Shown here: positions 62,100 to 64,000 of the stretch, in pieces | How positions within the stretch are numbered: position 1 is the stretch's first letter | Layout: each line of letters starts with the position of its first letter | The notes under the pieces: model-generated | What the model saw: the letters and a program-made list of their open reading frames with translations, nothing else | Databases searched by the model: none | What the model was told of the DNA's origin: nothing | NCBI RefSeq assembly: GCF_042434915.1 | Contig: NZ_CP170198.1 | Location: forward strand, 2,914,001 to 2,978,000 | Length of the DNA: 64,000 bases | Direction of reading: 5' to 3' | DNA from: Aquimarina sp042434915 | Lineage (GTDB): Bacteria; Bacteroidota; Bacteroidia; Flavobacteriales; Flavobacteriaceae | Program-made: the position numbers and the translations under genes

Positions 62100-63328
62100 C
62101 ACATTCTATATATCCAATGTTGCGGGTTAAGTCGTTTGGCGTTTTGATAAATTAAAAACTTCATAATAGCTCTCCCAGTAGAAGGATTTACTCGAACCTC
62201 TCCTATTTCTTGTTTTGTACGTACTTGATCTCCTTCTTTTACAGTAATATTTTCAATATTATAATACGTAGTAATAAAGTTACCATGCCTAATTTGTACT
62301 AATCTACTCGCACCACGCAGCTTTTGGATAGCTATAACTTCACCCTCAAAAATTGCTCTTGCGCGTTCGCCTGCACGGGTTTCAATTTCGACACCGCTAC
62401 TATTAATTTTAATATTAGGAAGGGTTGGGTGTGGTTGCGGGCCAAATTTCTTGGTAACTCTACCAGTCCCAACTGGCCAAGGTAATTTACCTCGGTTTGC
62501 AGTAAAATTATCTGCAACCAATTTAGCCTCTGCGGTTAGAGCAAAGGTAGTAGCCGAACCTTTATTCGTAACTTTTTTACCTGCTTTCTTATTGGCCTTG
62601 GCTATTGCAGCTCTAATTAACTTTTCGATTGCCTTATCAATCGCACTTGCCTGTTGTTCTTTTTTCTTAATTTGCTTTGAATAGACTCCCGATTTCTTTC
62701 GAATGGTGGTCATTAATTCTTGTTGTTGCTTTTTTTCGGCAAGTAACTTTTCTTGTTCCTTACGGTTCTCAGCTACCAAAAGTTCTTTAGATTTTTTCTG
62801 ATTAGCTAGATCTTTATTAAGTTCTTTGAGTGCTTCGGTTTGCATTACAATATTATCTGCTTGCTCTTTGCGATGCTTATTGTATTGTTTCATATACTGA
62901 AGCCGTTTATATGCTTGCGTAAAATTGGAAGAAGACAAAAGAAACATAATTCTACTTTGACGAGAGTTACTTTTATAAGATTTTGAAATCATTTTTGCAT
63001 AATCCTCTTTAAGAAGCTGCAACTCTTTCCTAAAAGCGTCTAATTTTTTAAAATTTACATTAATCTCTCTTGTCAATAAATTGGCTTGTTGATTTGTGAT
63101 ACGCACAAGATTTTGACGTGTCCTTATTTGCGCATTAATAGCTTCTACTTGATCTAACAAAGAACGTTCTTTCATTTTGGTGTCCGACCGCAGCTTTTTC
63201 ATCTGCTCTATTTCCTGGCGTAGTTGTTGTCGTTGTTCTTCTAATTGTTGCTGCCTAGAAGATTGTGTATAACCAACAGTACACCATAGAAACAGCATTA
63301 GTAAAATTATGTTTTTGCTACTTTTCAT
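62099..63328 (-). CDS. EnvC-like murein hydrolase activator with a degenerate LytM domain
   Basis: A 409-residue exported protein. A signal peptide (residues 1-21) precedes a long coiled coil (about 22-240, Gln/Lys/Glu-rich). A C-terminal LytM/M23-like domain spans about 285-409 (WPVGTGRVTKKFGPQPHPTL; AIFEGEVIAIQKLRGASRLV; IRHGNFITTYYNIENITV). The zinc ligands of active M23 peptidases are not present: the HxxxD element is replaced by INSSGVEIET. As in EnvC, it probably activates amidases at the division site rather than cutting peptidoglycan. Its stop overlaps the GyrI-like start; its own start overlaps the DUF4292 gene by 4 nt. Confidence 0.92.
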   Translation of the reverse strand: MKSSKNIILLMLFLWCTVGYTQSSRQQQLEEQRQQLRQEIEQMKKLRSDTKMKERSLLDQVEAINAQIRTRQNLVRITNQQANLLTREINVNFKKLDAFRKELQLLKEDYAKMISKSYKSNSRQSRIMFLLSSSNFTQAYKRLQYMKQYNKHRKEQADNIVMQTEALKELNKDLANQKKSKELLVAENRKEQEKLLAEKKQQQELMTTIRKKSGVYSKQIKKKEQQASAIDKAIEKLIRAAIAKANKKAGKKVTNKGSATTFALTAEAKLVADNFTANRGKLPWPVGTGRVTKKFGPQPHPTLPNIKINSSGVEIETRAGERARAIFEGEVIAIQKLRGASRLVQIRHGNFITTYYNIENITVKEGDQVRTKQEIGEVRVNPSTGRAIMKFLIYQNAKRLNPQHWIYRM

Positions 63329-64000
63329 TCTACTGTAACTTCTTCATACCCCGTAGGAATTGAAAATGGAAAACTCACATTTGCGTTATAATCTACCGAG
63401 CGATAATCTAACTTGATTAGTGTTTGCTCTTGATCTTGAGAAGCTTTGATTACAATTTCTTTAGGAAAATCTTGACCACCAACCGTTTGATATGTGTTGT
63501 ATAACACACTTAAAGATCTTTTTTCTAGCGGTTGGGCTAATAATTGGAGTTTCATTTTAAAGTTTTCTGGTGCTATCAAGAATAATCTATTAAACAGCGC
63601 TAACTCTTTTTTGGGTTTTAATTGATATCCTTGATCTACGACTGTAACTTCATAAGTATCTTTTGACAAGTCGAACAAGGATTGCCCTAACAAAAGTTGT
63701 TGTACTTTATCATAATCGAGTTCTGTACCTAACCATTTACTTAACATCTTAAAATTTCCGTCAAAATAAGTGCCATTTATTTTTTCATAGTACTGAACTC
63801 GGTTGGGTGTTATCAAAGCCTTGGCTAATGTAATCCCAAGAATTTTTGCAGATAACCATATTTTCTTATCCCTCTCCATTCGCAAAGTAACGTTAGGACT
63901 CACCGATTGTTTATCATCTTTGTAATTAATTTTTACCCTAGCATTCAACGTATTAAAATTAAACGTGCTGTTATAATGATTGTCAATTACTTTTTTCGAT
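63325..64000 (-). CDS. DUF4292 family protein, cut by the window edge
   Basis: A partial gene. The frame is open to the last base of the window with no convincing start, so the N terminus (expected lipoprotein signal) lies outside. The visible 225 residues match DUF4292: TLNARVKINYKDDKQSVSPN, VTLRMERDKKIWLSAKILG, ITPNRVQYYEKINGTYFDGN, LSKWLGTELDYDKVQQLLLG. The family is common in Bacteroidota and probably acts in the envelope; function unknown. It overlaps the EnvC-like gene by 4 nt (ATGA). Confidence 0.88.
   Translation of the reverse strand, partial: SKKVIDNHYNSTFNFNTLNARVKINYKDDKQSVSPNVTLRMERDKKIWLSAKILGITLAKALITPNRVQYYEKINGTYFDGNFKMLSKWLGTELDYDKVQQLLLGQSLFDLSKDTYEVTVVDQGYQLKPKKELALFNRLFLIAPENFKMKLQLLAQPLEKRSLSVLYNTYQTVGGQDFPKEIVIKASQDQEQTLIKLDYRSVDYNANVSFPFSIPTGYEEVTVE

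Noticed and set aside
1..64000. CRISPR arrays, tRNA or rRNA genes, insertion sequences, prophage
   Set aside because: No regularly spaced repeats, tRNA-like cloverleaf with CCA, transposase, integrase or phage gene was seen on reading the sequence; short tRNA-like folds cannot be fully excluded without a scan.

Overview
The window is AT-rich chromosomal DNA from a member of the Bacteroidota, most likely a Flavobacteriaceae-type bacterium. Four things point there: the gliding-motility lipoprotein gene gldH beside ricT and a class A PBP; a secreted protein with a type IX secretion C-terminal sorting domain; a complete MoxR-Bat operon; and promoters of the Bacteroidota form (TTG or TTTG, about 20 nt, then TAnnTTTG). 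Most genes also lack a Shine-Dalgarno sequence. I found no rRNA, tRNA, insertion sequence, prophage or CRISPR array. Most of the window is ordinary core genome.

Layout. 0-8 kb: a MATE exporter, a large secreted BNR/VPS10-like protein, hemJ, a GNAT acetyltransferase, then yicC-gmk-nadD. 8-12 kb: enoyl-CoA hydratase, an orphan NtrY-like histidine kinase and a fused peptide-ABC ATPase. 12.6-14.7 kb: a two-subunit 3-oxoacid CoA-transferase whose genes are separated by a peroxiredoxin gene. 14.8-20 kb: pbp1A, gldH, ricT and trhO. 20.2-21.6 kb: recA, with a divergent short transcription unit that may encode a small peptide. 21.7-24.2 kb: a lipoprotein, an ECF sigma factor and a protein that joins a transmembrane segment to an outer-membrane barrel. 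24.2-28.6 kb: plsC, trpS, pheS, small unknown genes and a RelE/ParE-type toxin-antitoxin pair. 28.6-33.8 kb: cvpA and a SulP / carbonic anhydrase / SulP block, probably for bicarbonate uptake.

33.9-43.6 kb: the MoxR-DUF58-BatD-like-BatA-BatB-BatC-BatD-BatE operon, with an NAD(P)H/FMN oxidoreductase gene between batA and batB. 43.9-46.6 kb: an SDR oxidoreductase, an AlbA_2/Schlafen-type ATP-binding protein and a metallophosphoesterase. 46.6-51.8 kb: a lipoprotein, a 1226-residue T9SS-secreted BNR protein and a DUF6624 protein. 51.9-55.3 kb: an ALDH7-type aldehyde dehydrogenase, 3-hydroxyanthranilate dioxygenase and a lipoprotein with an internal duplication. 55.4-64 kb: gpsA, a sulfurtransferase, a secreted GH3 enzyme, dprA, an HU-CCDC81/SPOR envelope protein, an acyl-CoA thioesterase, a GyrI-like protein, an EnvC-like factor and a DUF4292 protein cut by the window end.

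There is no clear defence island or biosynthetic cluster. The least explained pieces are the short divergent unit beside recA (strong Shine-Dalgarno, two-cysteine peptide, 36-bp perfect palindrome terminator), the sigma factor with its trans-envelope partner, the inserted redox genes in the CoA-transferase and Bat operons, and the SDR/AlbA_2/phosphatase trio. All functions are read from sequence motifs by eye; no database search was run.
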